DNA of 8,808 nt, taken from the NCBI GenBank assembly GCA_964588665.1, contig CAZPQQ010000107.1, forward strand, positions 1-8,808, given 5' to 3'. The stretch comes from UBA2160 sp964588665 (GTDB lineage Bacteria; Chloroflexota; Dehalococcoidia; Lucifugimonadales; UBA1123). Shown piece after piece: positions 1 through 6,656 of this stretch. Position 1 is the stretch's first letter. Every line of letters starts with the position of its first letter. The translations under genes and the position numbers were made by a program. The notes under the pieces are model-generated. The model ran no database searches, was not told where the DNA came from, and was given only the letters and a program-made list of their open reading frames with translations.

Positions 1-55
1 GAACCTGTGACCTAGCGCTTATGAAGCGCCCGCTCTACCGCTGAGCTACGTTGCC
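1..55 (-). tRNA. tRNA with CAU anticodon, probably elongator Met; 3' part cut off by the window edge
   Basis: Read on the minus strand, the molecule begins at 55 with acceptor strand GGCAACG, then TA (positions 8-9), a D arm GCTC-AGCGGTA-GAGC, and an anticodon arm GGCGC-TTCATAA-GCGCT whose anticodon CAT lies at 23-21. A 5-base variable loop AGGTC and the start of the T arm (ACAGG-TTC) follow before the sequence ends. The first base is G and the anticodon stem lacks the three consecutive G-C pairs of initiators, so this is not tRNA-fMet. Elongator Met is the likeliest identity. A tRNA-Ile2 whose CAU is modified to lysidine cannot be excluded without the 3' half. Confidence 0.93.
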
Positions 56-79
56 ACCTTGGTGACACCCTGATCAAAT

Positions 80-107
80 TCTATAGTACGCCTCATTTGA
101 GTGTCAA
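80..107 (-). promoter_or_regulatory. Predicted sigma70-type promoter of the tRNA gene
   Basis: On the minus strand a perfect -35 TTGACA (107-102) is followed after 16 bp by TATAGA (85-80). Transcription would begin near 73, about 18 bases before the mature 5' end of the tRNA, a usual distance for a tRNA leader removed by RNase P. The prediction is by consensus match only. Confidence 0.6.
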
Positions 108-110
108 ACC

Positions 111-291
111 TGATTCGAGGCTGGAGAACGGTCACAGCGTAGGCAGCGCTCATCGTCAACCGCGCTGTCGTAGCGGCGGTTTCGGCTCCTGTCTCGACGG
201 AGTAGGACTGGCTTCCGGTCGCACTTGCGCTCACCCTCGGCCCACTCCACGCGCTCACGTTCGGAGCAGGCGTCCGCCGAGAAGGGAAACG
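111..291. other. Spacer between the hydrolase gene and the tRNA promoter; no supported gene
   Basis: Open frames here have no conserved motif and run into neighbouring genes, so I treat the stretch as non-coding. A 6-bp hairpin with one G-T pair (206-211 with 215-220, 3-base loop) is present but has no following T run on either strand, so it is not a convincing terminator for the hydrolase gene. Confidence 0.4.
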
Positions 292-1047
292 TTAGGGGTC
301 TTCGCCGGTCATCGGCAGCGACCTTCGCAGCCGCCTCGGCATGCTCATGAAGAAGCGTCCCCAAGTGGGCGGGTCGGGTCGAGCATCGAGCAGCTCGGCG
401 AGAATCCCGGCGCCCCCGTCCAGAAGCGGCCTACCGTGACCTCCGCAGACCGCGGCGAAATCCATGCTTGCCAGCCGCCTCAGCGAATCGCGATAGGCCT
501 GATCGTCGTAGCCGGGGAAAGGGACTGACCTGCTGATTCGCGTGCCGTCGCTGAAGATGGTGTCCCCCGAGAACAGGGTCTTGGTCGACTCGTCGAGAAA
601 GCAGACGCTCCCGCTGGTGTGGCCCGGGGTGTGTATGACCCGAACTCCTCCGCCGATAGAAAGCAACTCGCCGTCCTGCACGGGCGTGACGACCGGCATT
701 CTGCCCAGGAACGGCATAGGCACGGGGAGAGCGCCGAAGATGCCCATGTAGCCTAGGGTGGGATTGCCTCCACGCCGTTCGCGGGTGTCGGCGCTGTGGG
801 CGATGACGGCGGCACCCGTCTTTTTGGTGATGTGTTTGATCCCGCCCGTGTGGTCGGGATGCCTGTGGGTCACGAGGATGTGGCTCAGTTCTTCGGGCTT
901 CCGACCTATCGACGCGATGTATCGAAGCACCGTCCTTCCGTGCCACGGCAAACCGGCGTCGACCAGTGTCAGGGTCTCACCTTCGATCAAGTATGCTTTC
1001 GAAAACTTGACGCTCGGTATTGTGTGTATCCCGGGCAGGATCTCCAA
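292..1047 (-). CDS. Metallo-beta-lactamase-fold hydrolase (glyoxalase II-like)
   Basis: This is a zinc-dependent hydrolase of the MBL superfamily. Numbered from the TTG at 1047 (251 aa), it has the HxHxDH metal motif THRHPDH (His61, His63, Asp65, His66), His143 in TPGHTSGS, the bridging Asp162 in FSGDT and the last metal ligand His204 in GGHGRP. All expected ligands are present, so it should be active. The substrate (thioester, lactone, phosphodiester or other) is not evident. No signal peptide is seen, so it is probably cytoplasmic. The open frame continues upstream to an ATG at 1185 and beyond. I prefer TTG 1047 because GGAG lies 8 bases upstream, the fold begins straight afterwards (EILPGIHTI), and a possible promoter sits at 1132-1103. 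The extra 46 residues from 1185 look unstructured. The gene is divergent from the transaminase pair. Confidence 0.88.
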   Translation of the reverse strand: MEILPGIHTIPSVKFSKAYLIEGETLTLVDAGLPWHGRTVLRYIASIGRKPEELSHILVTHRHPDHTGGIKHITKKTGAAVIAHSADTRERRGGNPTLGYMGIFGALPVPMPFLGRMPVVTPVQDGELLSIGGGVRVIHTPGHTSGSVCFLDESTKTLFSGDTIFSDGTRISRSVPFPGYDDQAYRDSLRRLASMDFAAVCGGHGRPLLDGGAGILAELLDARPDPPTWGRFFMSMPRRLRRSLPMTGEDP

Positions 1048-1102
1048 TGGTTCTTCTCCGGCGCCTGGATCGCTGTCAGAGCCAGGCCGACTCGGTTGGC
1101 TG

Positions 1103-1132
1103 ATTGTATCCGGTAGTCCCGCCCTCGGTACA
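1103..1132 (-). promoter_or_regulatory. Possible promoter of the MBL-fold hydrolase gene
   Basis: On the minus strand, TACAAT (1108-1103, five of six consensus bases) lies 18 bp downstream of TGTACC (1132-1127, three of six). Transcription would start near 1096, upstream of the preferred TTG start at 1047. The -35 is weak. Confidence 0.35.
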
Positions 1133-1186
1133 GCGCCGGTGTCGCCCAGCGCGCTGCGACTGCTGCCAACCATGGGCGATTGCATG

Positions 1187-1215
1187 TTGTTCAAGCTGGC
1201 TTTCGGCGTTACACT
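1187..1215 (+). promoter_or_regulatory. Possible promoter of the transaminase pair
   Basis: TTGTTC (1187-1192) and TACACT (1210-1215) are spaced by 17 bp, with an inferred start near 1222 and a leader of about 33 bases. The match is modest (three and four of six). It overlaps the alternative ATG of the divergent hydrolase at 1185. Confidence 0.35.
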
Positions 1216-1254
1216 CTGTGACACGACTTCGAAGGAACAACTGGAGGGCATGCC

Positions 1255-2637
1255 ATGGTGACCAAGTACGATTCCGATTCGTTGAGGCTGAAGTCGCTCC
1301 GATATCTGTGGATGCACAACCGCGACTGGGTGCAGATGGCCGAGGACGGCGAGCCGATGATCGCCATGGAAGGCCAGGGAGTGCGGATCATCGACTCGGA
1401 AGGCAAGTCGTGGATCGACGTCAACGGCGGCTACAACTCGGTGAACGTCGGCTACGGCCGGCAGGAGATAGTCGATGCTGCCTACGAGCAGATGGTGAAC
1501 CTGGCCTACCATCCCGCCGGCACGGTCAACGTGCCCGCCGTCCAGTTGGCCGAGAAGCTGGCGAGCCTGGCCCCTGGATCATTGAGTCGCGTGTTCCCGG
1601 TCAGCGGCGGCTCTGAAGCTAACGAAACGGCGCTGAAGATCGCTCGCGCCTACCACAAGCGACGCGGAGACAGTGGGCGTTACAAAGTGATCAGCCGGCG
1701 CGGTTCCTATCACGGCACCACCGCGGGCGTTCTTTGGTTGGGAGGAGTATCTCCGTCGATCCGGGAAGATTTCGATCCGATGTACCCGGGCATGGTCTAC
1801 GCTCCGCAACCCAACCCCTATCACTGCGAGCTCGGGGGCGAGACCCCATCAGAATGTGCGGCCAGGTGCGCGGAGGCAATCGAAACGCTCATCGTGTCCC
1901 ACGGTCCGGAGACCGTTGCGGCCGTGATCGCCGAACCGATCTCTGCGGCGTCCGGGGCCGCCGTGCCAGGCGACGAGTACTGGCCGATGCTTCGCGACAT
2001 CTGCGACCGTTACGGAGTCCTGCTGATCGCCGACGAAGTAATCACCGGTTTCGGTCGCACCGGCGAGATGTTCGCCGTGGATCACTGGGGCGTGGTCCCT
2101 GACATCATGACCGTGGCCAAGGGCATCATCAGCAGCTATCTCCCGTTGGCCGCGACAATCGTGAAGTCGGAAGTCGCCGATGCATTCGCGGGCGAAGACA
2201 ACTACCTTCGCCACGCCCTGACCTTCAGCGGACACCCGGTGTCGGCCGCGGCATCGCTCCGCAACATCGAGATCATCGAACAAGAGGGCATGGTCGAGAA
2301 CTCCAAGGATGTCGGCGCGTACCTGAAGGAGCAGCTCGACGGGTTGTCTGGCGATCATCCGATCATCGGCGACGTCAGAGGGATCGGCCTTCTGGCCGCG
2401 ATCGAGGTGGTGCAGGACCGTGAGACGAAGGCACATTTCCCCGCCGAGGCGGAGATTCCGAAGCGCCTCAACGAACGATTCAAGAAGTACGGCCTGATCC
2501 TTCGCACGAGCAACCCGATCATCAGTGTCGGACCCCCCATATGCATCACCCGGTCGGAGGTGGACGAGATTGTGCACGGCTTGGACCTGTCGCTGTGGGA
2601 GCTTGAGGGCGAGCTCGGGATCGCGCAGATGGCATGA
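1255..2637 (+). CDS. Class III PLP-dependent transaminase (omega-amino acid/taurine:pyruvate type), first copy
   Basis: A fold-type I aminotransferase of 460 aa, the usual length for class III enzymes. Visible features are the N-terminal VNVGYGR segment (63-69), the PLP-phosphate loop SGGSEA (117-122), SYHG (151-154) that stacks on the cofactor, AEP at 226-228, the ADEV motif with Asp260 that binds the pyridine nitrogen, Lys289 in AKG as the Schiff-base lysine, and TFSGHP (323-328) for the second-subunit phosphate contact. The family transfers an amino group from an omega-amino acid or amine to pyruvate or 2-oxoglutarate. The VNVGYGR and NPY-Cys region resemble taurine:pyruvate and beta-alanine:pyruvate transaminases, but the substrate is not determined. 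The ATG at 1255 has GGAGGG (1243-1248) six bases upstream. The ATG at 1250 is out of frame. A paralogue follows after 60 bases and is probably co-transcribed. Confidence 0.93.
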   Translation: MVTKYDSDSLRLKSLRYLWMHNRDWVQMAEDGEPMIAMEGQGVRIIDSEGKSWIDVNGGYNSVNVGYGRQEIVDAAYEQMVNLAYHPAGTVNVPAVQLAEKLASLAPGSLSRVFPVSGGSEANETALKIARAYHKRRGDSGRYKVISRRGSYHGTTAGVLWLGGVSPSIREDFDPMYPGMVYAPQPNPYHCELGGETPSECAARCAEAIETLIVSHGPETVAAVIAEPISAASGAAVPGDEYWPMLRDICDRYGVLLIADEVITGFGRTGEMFAVDHWGVVPDIMTVAKGIISSYLPLAATIVKSEVADAFAGEDNYLRHALTFSGHPVSAAASLRNIEIIEQEGMVENSKDVGAYLKEQLDGLSGDHPIIGDVRGIGLLAAIEVVQDRETKAHFPAEAEIPKRLNERFKKYGLILRTSNPIISVGPPICITRSEVDEIVHGLDLSLWELEGELGIAQMA

Positions 2638-2697
2638 CGATATCCCTACGATATGTTTTCGACGGCCCCACGGACGTGAAGGGAGCGATCATCCGAA

Positions 2698-4059
2698 ATG
2701 GTTGACACCGATCAGATACGACGTAGCGCGCTGGACCACCTGTGGATGAACAACCGTGACTGGGTGCAGATGGCAGAGGAGGGCGGACCGCAAGTCATCG
2801 TTGGGGGCGACGGCATCCGCGTAACCGACACCGACGGCCGCGAGTGGATCGACGCCAACGGCGGTTACGCATCCGTGAATGTCGGCTACGGGCGAACCGA
2901 GATAGCCGAGGCGATGTGCGACCAGATGAGCCGTCTCATCTACTTCCCCCAAGGTTCGACCACGGAGCCTCTCGTGAACCTCGCGGCGAAACTCGCCGAA
3001 ATCACGCCCGGAAACCTGGAGCGTAGCTGGCCGGTCACCGGAGGCTCGGAGGCGAACGAAACCGCCATCAAGATCGCTCGCGCCTACCACAAGCGACGAG
3101 GCGAGGGAGGGCGCTACAAGATCATCAGTCGTCGAGGTTCGTATCACGGCGCGTTGGGCGCCGTCATGTGGACCGGCGGCGGAGGGATGCGCGAGGACTA
3201 CGAGCCTGAGTACCCGGGGATGTTGCTCGCGCCTCAACCCAATCCCTATCGCTGCGAGCAGGGAGGCGCCACGCCGTCCGAGTGCGCCGTGCGGTGCGCT
3301 CAGGCGATTGAGGACCTGATCCTGTTCCACGGGCGGTCCACCGTGGCGGCGGTGCTCGCCGAGCCGGTGTCGGCGTCGTCAGCGGCAGCCGTTCCGGGCG
3401 ACGAGTACTGGCCGCTCGTGCGCCAGATCTGCGATCGATACGGCGTGTTGCTCATCGCGGACGAGGTTATCACCGGATTCGGCCGAACGGGCAAGATGTT
3501 CGCGTCCGAGCACTGGGGCGTCGTTCCTGACATCATGACCATGGCCAAAGGCCTCACGAGCAGCTATCTACCTGTTGCCAACGCCATCGTGACGACTGGC
3601 GTGGCGGACGCCTTCGCCGGGGAAGACAGCGTGTTCAAGCAGTCCCTGACGTTCGGCGGGCACCCTGTGACCGCCGCCGCGGCCCTCAAGAACATCGAAA
3701 TCTTAGAGTCCGAAGACCTGGTTGGCAACTCCTCTCGCGTGGGGGCGTATTTCCTGGACCAGCTACAATCGCTGCAATCGGACCACCCTATGATCGGCGA
3801 CGTGCGAGGCATCGGGCTTCTCCTGGGCATCGAGTTGGTGCAAGACCGCGACACAAAGGAATCGTATGCGCCAGAAGCCGGAGTCGGGCCGCGTCTGGAC
3901 CAAGCGATGCACGACCAAGGCCTGATACTGCGTTCGGCCGGCGGCAGGACCATCTCCATGGGCCCGCCTCTCTGCATGACCGAAAGCGACGCCGACGATG
4001 TGACCGTCAGGCTGGACCGAGCTATAGGCATCGTCGAGAAAGGACTCCAAACGGCCTAG
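2698..4059 (+). CDS. Class III PLP-dependent transaminase, second copy (tandem paralogue)
   Basis: A 453-aa class III aminotransferase that aligns along its whole length with the preceding gene, with roughly 60-65 per cent identity judged by eye. All key residues are kept: TGGSEA (114-119), SYHG (148-151), AEP (221-223), ADEV with Asp255, Lys284 in AKG, and TFGGHP (318-323). It is two residues shorter in the loop after SYHG and differs in residues likely to line the substrate pocket: YFPQGSTTE here against YHPAGTVNV in the first copy. The two enzymes may therefore prefer different amino donors; this is inference. The ATG at 2698 has AAGGGAG (2679-2685) 12 bases upstream, a rather long spacing. 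No terminator is seen in the 60-base gap before it, so the two genes probably form one transcript. Confidence 0.93.
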   Translation: MVDTDQIRRSALDHLWMNNRDWVQMAEEGGPQVIVGGDGIRVTDTDGREWIDANGGYASVNVGYGRTEIAEAMCDQMSRLIYFPQGSTTEPLVNLAAKLAEITPGNLERSWPVTGGSEANETAIKIARAYHKRRGEGGRYKIISRRGSYHGALGAVMWTGGGGMREDYEPEYPGMLLAPQPNPYRCEQGGATPSECAVRCAQAIEDLILFHGRSTVAAVLAEPVSASSAAAVPGDEYWPLVRQICDRYGVLLIADEVITGFGRTGKMFASEHWGVVPDIMTMAKGLTSSYLPVANAIVTTGVADAFAGEDSVFKQSLTFGGHPVTAAAALKNIEILESEDLVGNSSRVGAYFLDQLQSLQSDHPMIGDVRGIGLLLGIELVQDRDTKESYAPEAGVGPRLDQAMHDQGLILRSAGGRTISMGPPLCMTESDADDVTVRLDRAIGIVEKGLQTA

Positions 4060-4136
4060 CATCCGGGCGCTGGCATCCGATACCGTTCTCAAATGCGGCG
4101 TCTGTCAGCCGCCATCTCCGGGACGCGGGTTCTCTC

Positions 4137-4775
4137 ACGACATCACATGCTTACAATTCGGACGCCGCGTGGGCCCAGCGAGTCGCCGTTTTCATCGACG
4201 GCAGCAACCTGTATCACAGCTTGGAAGAGAACTGCGGTCGCTACGACGTCGATTTCGGGGCGTTCTCGTCGAAGCTGTGCGCGGGCCGATCTCTCGTGAG
4301 AACGTACTATTACAATGTTCTCCGTGATCCAAATCGCAACCCGCAAGCCTACCAGGACCAACAGAAATTCCTGACTGCCCTGAACAGCACCCCGTATCTG
4401 GAAGTGCGTCTTGGCGGGTCCAAATTGCGAGGAGACACGGCTGTCGAGAAGGGCGTCGACATCATGATCGCCACGGACATGCTGAAAGCTGGGTGGGACA
4501 ACCCATACGATGTCGCCATCCTGGTGAGCGGCGATGGCGACTTTGCGTACGCCGTCCAGGCTGTAAAGAACATTGACAAGCACGTGGAGGTCGCCGCGTT
4601 TCGACCGAACCTCTCGGCGGAGTTGATGCAAGCGGCCGACGCGTTGGAGGCTTTCACGCCCGACTACTTCGCCAACATATGGACCCGACGGCGAAGCCCC
4701 GCGCGTGATCGAGACCGCGACAATTCCAGCGAAAACGAAGTCACGCACAGGCATCCCCAAAGCCCCCGTCCTTGA
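4137..4775 (+). CDS. NYN-domain (LabA/DUF88, PIN-like) putative ribonuclease; start codon uncertain
   Basis: The product is a NYN-domain protein, a PIN-like fold that in characterised members cleaves or binds RNA using clustered acidic residues. The N-terminal strand reads RVAVFIDGSNLYHSL (coding from 4179), containing the first metal-binding Asp. Further motifs are KGVDIMIATDML (two Asp) and LVSGDGDF (two Asp), followed by a short basic, disordered tail rich in Arg, Asp and Pro. Frame-consistent ATG, GTG or TTG codons are absent upstream of the motif. The first ordinary one, TTG 4221, would delete the first catalytic strand. An ACG at 4137 would give a sensible 212-aa protein, and I use it as a provisional boundary. 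ATGs at 4093 and 4147 are in another frame, so a one-base indel is the alternative. No Shine-Dalgarno sequence is evident. The gene lies 77 bases after the second transaminase. Confidence 0.8.
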   Translation, partial: TTSHAYNSDAAWAQRVAVFIDGSNLYHSLEENCGRYDVDFGAFSSKLCAGRSLVRTYYYNVLRDPNRNPQAYQDQQKFLTALNSTPYLEVRLGGSKLRGDTAVEKGVDIMIATDMLKAGWDNPYDVAILVSGDGDFAYAVQAVKNIDKHVEVAAFRPNLSAELMQAADALEAFTPDYFANIWTRRRSPARDRDRDNSSENEVTHRHPQSPRP

Positions 4776-4908
4776 GGGCACGACTCAACCGAGCGACTGT
4801 GGCGCCAGGATTTCTCTGAGGCTTAACGGGACGATCTCAGCGGCGTACACGAGCGCCGTTCGGCCCGCGCAGCATTCGCCGTCCCGAGATACGAGCACAA
4901 GGGGTGTA

Positions 4909-4922
4909 GGGGCGAAAGCCCC
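4909..4922. repeat. Hairpin with GAAA tetraloop
   Basis: GGGGC (4909-4913), GAAA loop, GCCCC (4918-4922): a five-pair all-G/C stem capped by a GNRA-type loop when read on the plus strand. No U tract follows. Confidence 0.55.
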
Positions 4923-4930
4923 GCCGGGTC

Positions 4931-4945
4931 CTAGGGTGTCCCTAG
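4931..4945. repeat. Perfect inverted repeat CTAGGG-TGT-CCCTAG
   Basis: Six-base arms around a three-base loop, followed by AAAAC on the plus strand. It begins nine bases after the preceding GAAA-loop hairpin. Function unknown. Confidence 0.55.
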
Positions 4946-5087
4946 AAAACCTTCGCGGGCGGGTGGGCGGGACCAAACGGGCTTCATGGAAAGCCATCCG
5001 ATGCACCGGTGTCACGTAAAATCGCTTCGGTCGAAAATCTCGCCGCTACTGTTCTACGCATAGTCGGTCGTACGGACACCGGGTTGC

Positions 5088-5116
5088 TTCCAACGAGCCG
5101 AATCATCTGGTATACT
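5088..5116 (+). promoter_or_regulatory. Predicted purA promoter with extended -10
   Basis: TATACT at 5111-5116 (five of six) is preceded by TGG, forming an extended -10. The best -35 at 17-bp spacing is TTCCAA (5088-5093), which is weak, as is common for extended -10 promoters. The start would be near 5123, giving a leader of about 130 bases before the purA ATG. Confidence 0.6.
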
Positions 5117-5119
5117 CCG

Positions 5120-5146
5120 CCATGCGATTCCGATAGATTCGCATGG
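5120..5146 (+). promoter_or_regulatory. Eight-base inverted repeat at the predicted purA transcription start
   Basis: CCATGCGA (5120-5127) and TCGCATGG (5139-5146) are perfect inverted arms around 11 bases. Overlapping the predicted +1, it could be an operator for a dimeric regulator or the first hairpin of the leader RNA. No known regulator site is recognised. Confidence 0.45.
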
Positions 5147-5163
5147 AAGTCGTCCGTTAGCCA

Positions 5164-5204
5164 CTCCAGCCCGCTCGCTTCTGGAAGCGATCTGCGGGCC
5201 GGAG
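5164..5204 (+). promoter_or_regulatory. Long hairpin in the purA 5' leader
   Basis: The arms pair as CTCC (5164-5167) with GGAG (5201-5204), GCCCGC (5169-5174) with GCGGGC (5194-5199), and TCGCTT (5175-5180) with AAGCGA (5185-5190), closing on loop CTGG. The only interruptions are one A/C mismatch and a three-base bulge TCT (5191-5193). That makes 16 pairs. It ends 47 bases before the purA start and has no U run, so it is a structured leader rather than an obvious terminator. Confidence 0.6.
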
Positions 5205-5251
5205 AAGTTCGCGTGCGCGATAACTGCATGTAACTTTCGAGGGGATGGGGT

Positions 5252-6547
5252 ATGCCTGCATACGCGGTTCTGGGCGCTCAGTGGGGTGATGAAGGTAAAG
5301 GGAAGATCGTTGATTTTCTGGCGAAAGACGCCGACATCATCGCGCGCTTCGCCGGCGGCAACAACGCTGGACACACGGTGGTCAACGACCAGGGAAAGTT
5401 CAGCTTCCATCTGATTCCCTGCGGTGTCTTCTGGCCGTCGGCCCTCAACTTGATCGGCAACGGCGTCGTCGTGGACCCAGATATCTTGCTCGACGAGATC
5501 GACGAGCTCACGTCACGCGGGATCGAAATCGCGGACCGGATCGTGTTGAGCGAACGAGCCCACCTGATCATGCCCTGGCACGTAAAGTTGGACGAGCTCG
5601 CCGAGATCTCCAGGGGCGAGCGCGCCATCGGCACCACCGGTAAAGGCATCGGTCCCGCTTACAGCGACAAGGCCGCCCGAACCGGCGTCAGGGCGGCGGA
5701 CTTGCTGGACATCGAAGCCCTCCTGCCGCGACTCGATGACATTCTCGATTACAACAACGCCGTGATCACCAAGGTGTTCGGTGGAGAGGCGATCGACAAG
5801 GACGAAGTCTTCGAGAAGTGTCGCCAGTGGGGCGAGCGGTTGGCGCGGTATATCGGACCGGTTGAGAAGATCGCCAACCAGGCGTTAGCCGCTGGCCAGC
5901 ACGTGCTGTTGGAAGGCGCGCAAGGCGTCCTGCTGGACCTGGATCACGGCACCTACCCATTCGTCACATCGTCCAATCCGACCATCGGCGGGGCGTCCGT
6001 GGGCATGGGAATCAGCCCTACGCACCTGATAGGCATCACCGGCGTGTTCAAGGCGTACAGTACTCGCGTCGGCTCTGGACCTTTGCCGTCCGAGCTAATG
6101 GACGAGACCGGCGAGACCATCCGCAACCTGGCACAGGAGTTTGGGACGACAACCGGCAGGCCGCGTCGCGTCGGGTGGTTCGACGCCGTGGCGGCCAAGT
6201 ACAGCACCCTCATCAACGGCTACACATCGGCAGTGCTCACGCGGCTCGACGTGTTGGATGGATTCGAGACGGTGAAGATCTGCACGGGCTATGTAACGGA
6301 TGACGGCGAAGAGATCCCGGACTTTCCAGGCGGCGTCGCCGCACTGGAAAAGTGCCGGCCGGTCTACGAGGTGGTGCCGGGTTGGGACGAGCCCACCGCC
6401 AGCGTTCGCCGCCTGGAGGACTTGCCGGCCGAAGCCAGGGCTTATGTCGACCGCATCCAGGAGCTGATCGGCTGCCCGATCGACGTGATATCCACTGGAC
6501 CGCACCGCGATGAGACGATCCTGGTGCGGGCGCTAATCAAAGCCTAA
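5252..6547 (+). CDS. purA: Adenylosuccinate synthetase
   Basis: The enzyme catalyses IMP + L-aspartate + GTP to adenylosuccinate, the committed step to AMP, in the cytoplasm as a homodimer. The 431-aa length is typical. Visible signatures are QWGDEGKGK at 10-18 with the catalytic base Asp13, NNAGHT with catalytic His41, TTGKGIGPAYSDKAARTG (128-145) for IMP binding, the aspartate-binding loop TTTGRPRRVGWFD (299-311), and the guanine-recognition motif LTRLDVLDG (329-337). The last usually reads TKLD: Arg331 replaces the common Lys, while the base-specifying Asp333 is kept. The start ATG has GAGGGG (5239-5244) seven bases upstream. It is transcribed alone from a predicted extended -10 promoter, with a long structured leader, and ends at a shared terminator opposite dapA. 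Confidence 0.98.
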   Translation: MPAYAVLGAQWGDEGKGKIVDFLAKDADIIARFAGGNNAGHTVVNDQGKFSFHLIPCGVFWPSALNLIGNGVVVDPDILLDEIDELTSRGIEIADRIVLSERAHLIMPWHVKLDELAEISRGERAIGTTGKGIGPAYSDKAARTGVRAADLLDIEALLPRLDDILDYNNAVITKVFGGEAIDKDEVFEKCRQWGERLARYIGPVEKIANQALAAGQHVLLEGAQGVLLDLDHGTYPFVTSSNPTIGGASVGMGISPTHLIGITGVFKAYSTRVGSGPLPSELMDETGETIRNLAQEFGTTTGRPRRVGWFDAVAAKYSTLINGYTSAVLTRLDVLDGFETVKICTGYVTDDGEEIPDFPGGVAALEKCRPVYEVVPGWDEPTASVRRLEDLPAEARAYVDRIQELIGCPIDVISTGPHRDETILVRALIKA

Positions 6548-6599
6548 CTAACCCGCGGCGGCTCCGGCGCTGAGCCACGCGCACGTTTAGCCGAAATCG

Positions 6600-6628
6600 A
6601 ACGGGGCAGGTCACAGACCTGCCCCGTT
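6600..6628. terminator. Bidirectional intrinsic terminator between purA and dapA
   Basis: A perfect 13-bp stem, AACGGGGCAGGTC (6600-6612) with GACCTGCCCCGTT (6616-6628), closes a three-base loop. It lies 52 bases after the purA stop and 28 bases beyond the dapA stop on the other strand. The arms end in TT on both strands, followed by short, imperfect T-containing tails (GAATTT and CGATTT). Its position between convergent genes supports use in both directions. Confidence 0.8.
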
Positions 6629-6656
6629 GAATTTCAGATGCCGTGGATGATCGAGT

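Larger units (their letters stand above)
4776..5087. other. Gene-free stretch with several hairpins, possible dispersed repeat
   Basis: No open frame here carries a recognisable domain. Inverted repeats are frequent: 4839-4845 with 4854-4860 (seven pairs, one G-T), GGGGC-GAAA-GCCCC at 4909-4922 (GNRA-type tetraloop), and the perfect CTAGGG-TGT-CCCTAG at 4931-4945. None is followed by a T run, so none is a standard intrinsic terminator for the NYN gene. The strong base bias and hairpin clustering resemble small dispersed intergenic repeats; this is inference. Confidence 0.45.

Noticed and set aside
97..528. 143-aa plus-strand open frame overlapping the hydrolase gene
   Set aside because: Arg/Pro-rich, low-information translation, antisense to the metal-binding hydrolase and overlapping the tRNA promoter. 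No ribosome site or motif.
1..1260. Genomic island integrated at the tRNA gene
   Set aside because: There is no integrase, no visible attachment-site repeat of the tRNA 3' end (which is outside the window), and neighbouring genes are ordinary metabolic ones.
1849..2577. 242-aa open frame on the minus strand inside the first transaminase
   Set aside because: It is fully antisense to a gene with intact catalytic motifs. Its sequence has no domain and is the usual by-product of high-G+C codon use.
4143..4781. 212-aa minus-strand open frame opposite the NYN gene
   Set aside because: The plus strand encodes a clear NYN domain with all acidic motifs. The opposite frame has no recognisable feature.
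4909..4945. Intrinsic terminator for the NYN gene
   Set aside because: The hairpins are good but neither is followed by a T run on the plus strand, and on the minus strand the T tract precedes rather than follows the stem.
4785..5015. 76-aa minus-strand open frame in the intergenic stretch
   Set aside because: It spans several hairpins and shows no domain or clear ribosome site. More likely the translation of a repeat than a gene, so recorded only as part of the repeat finding.
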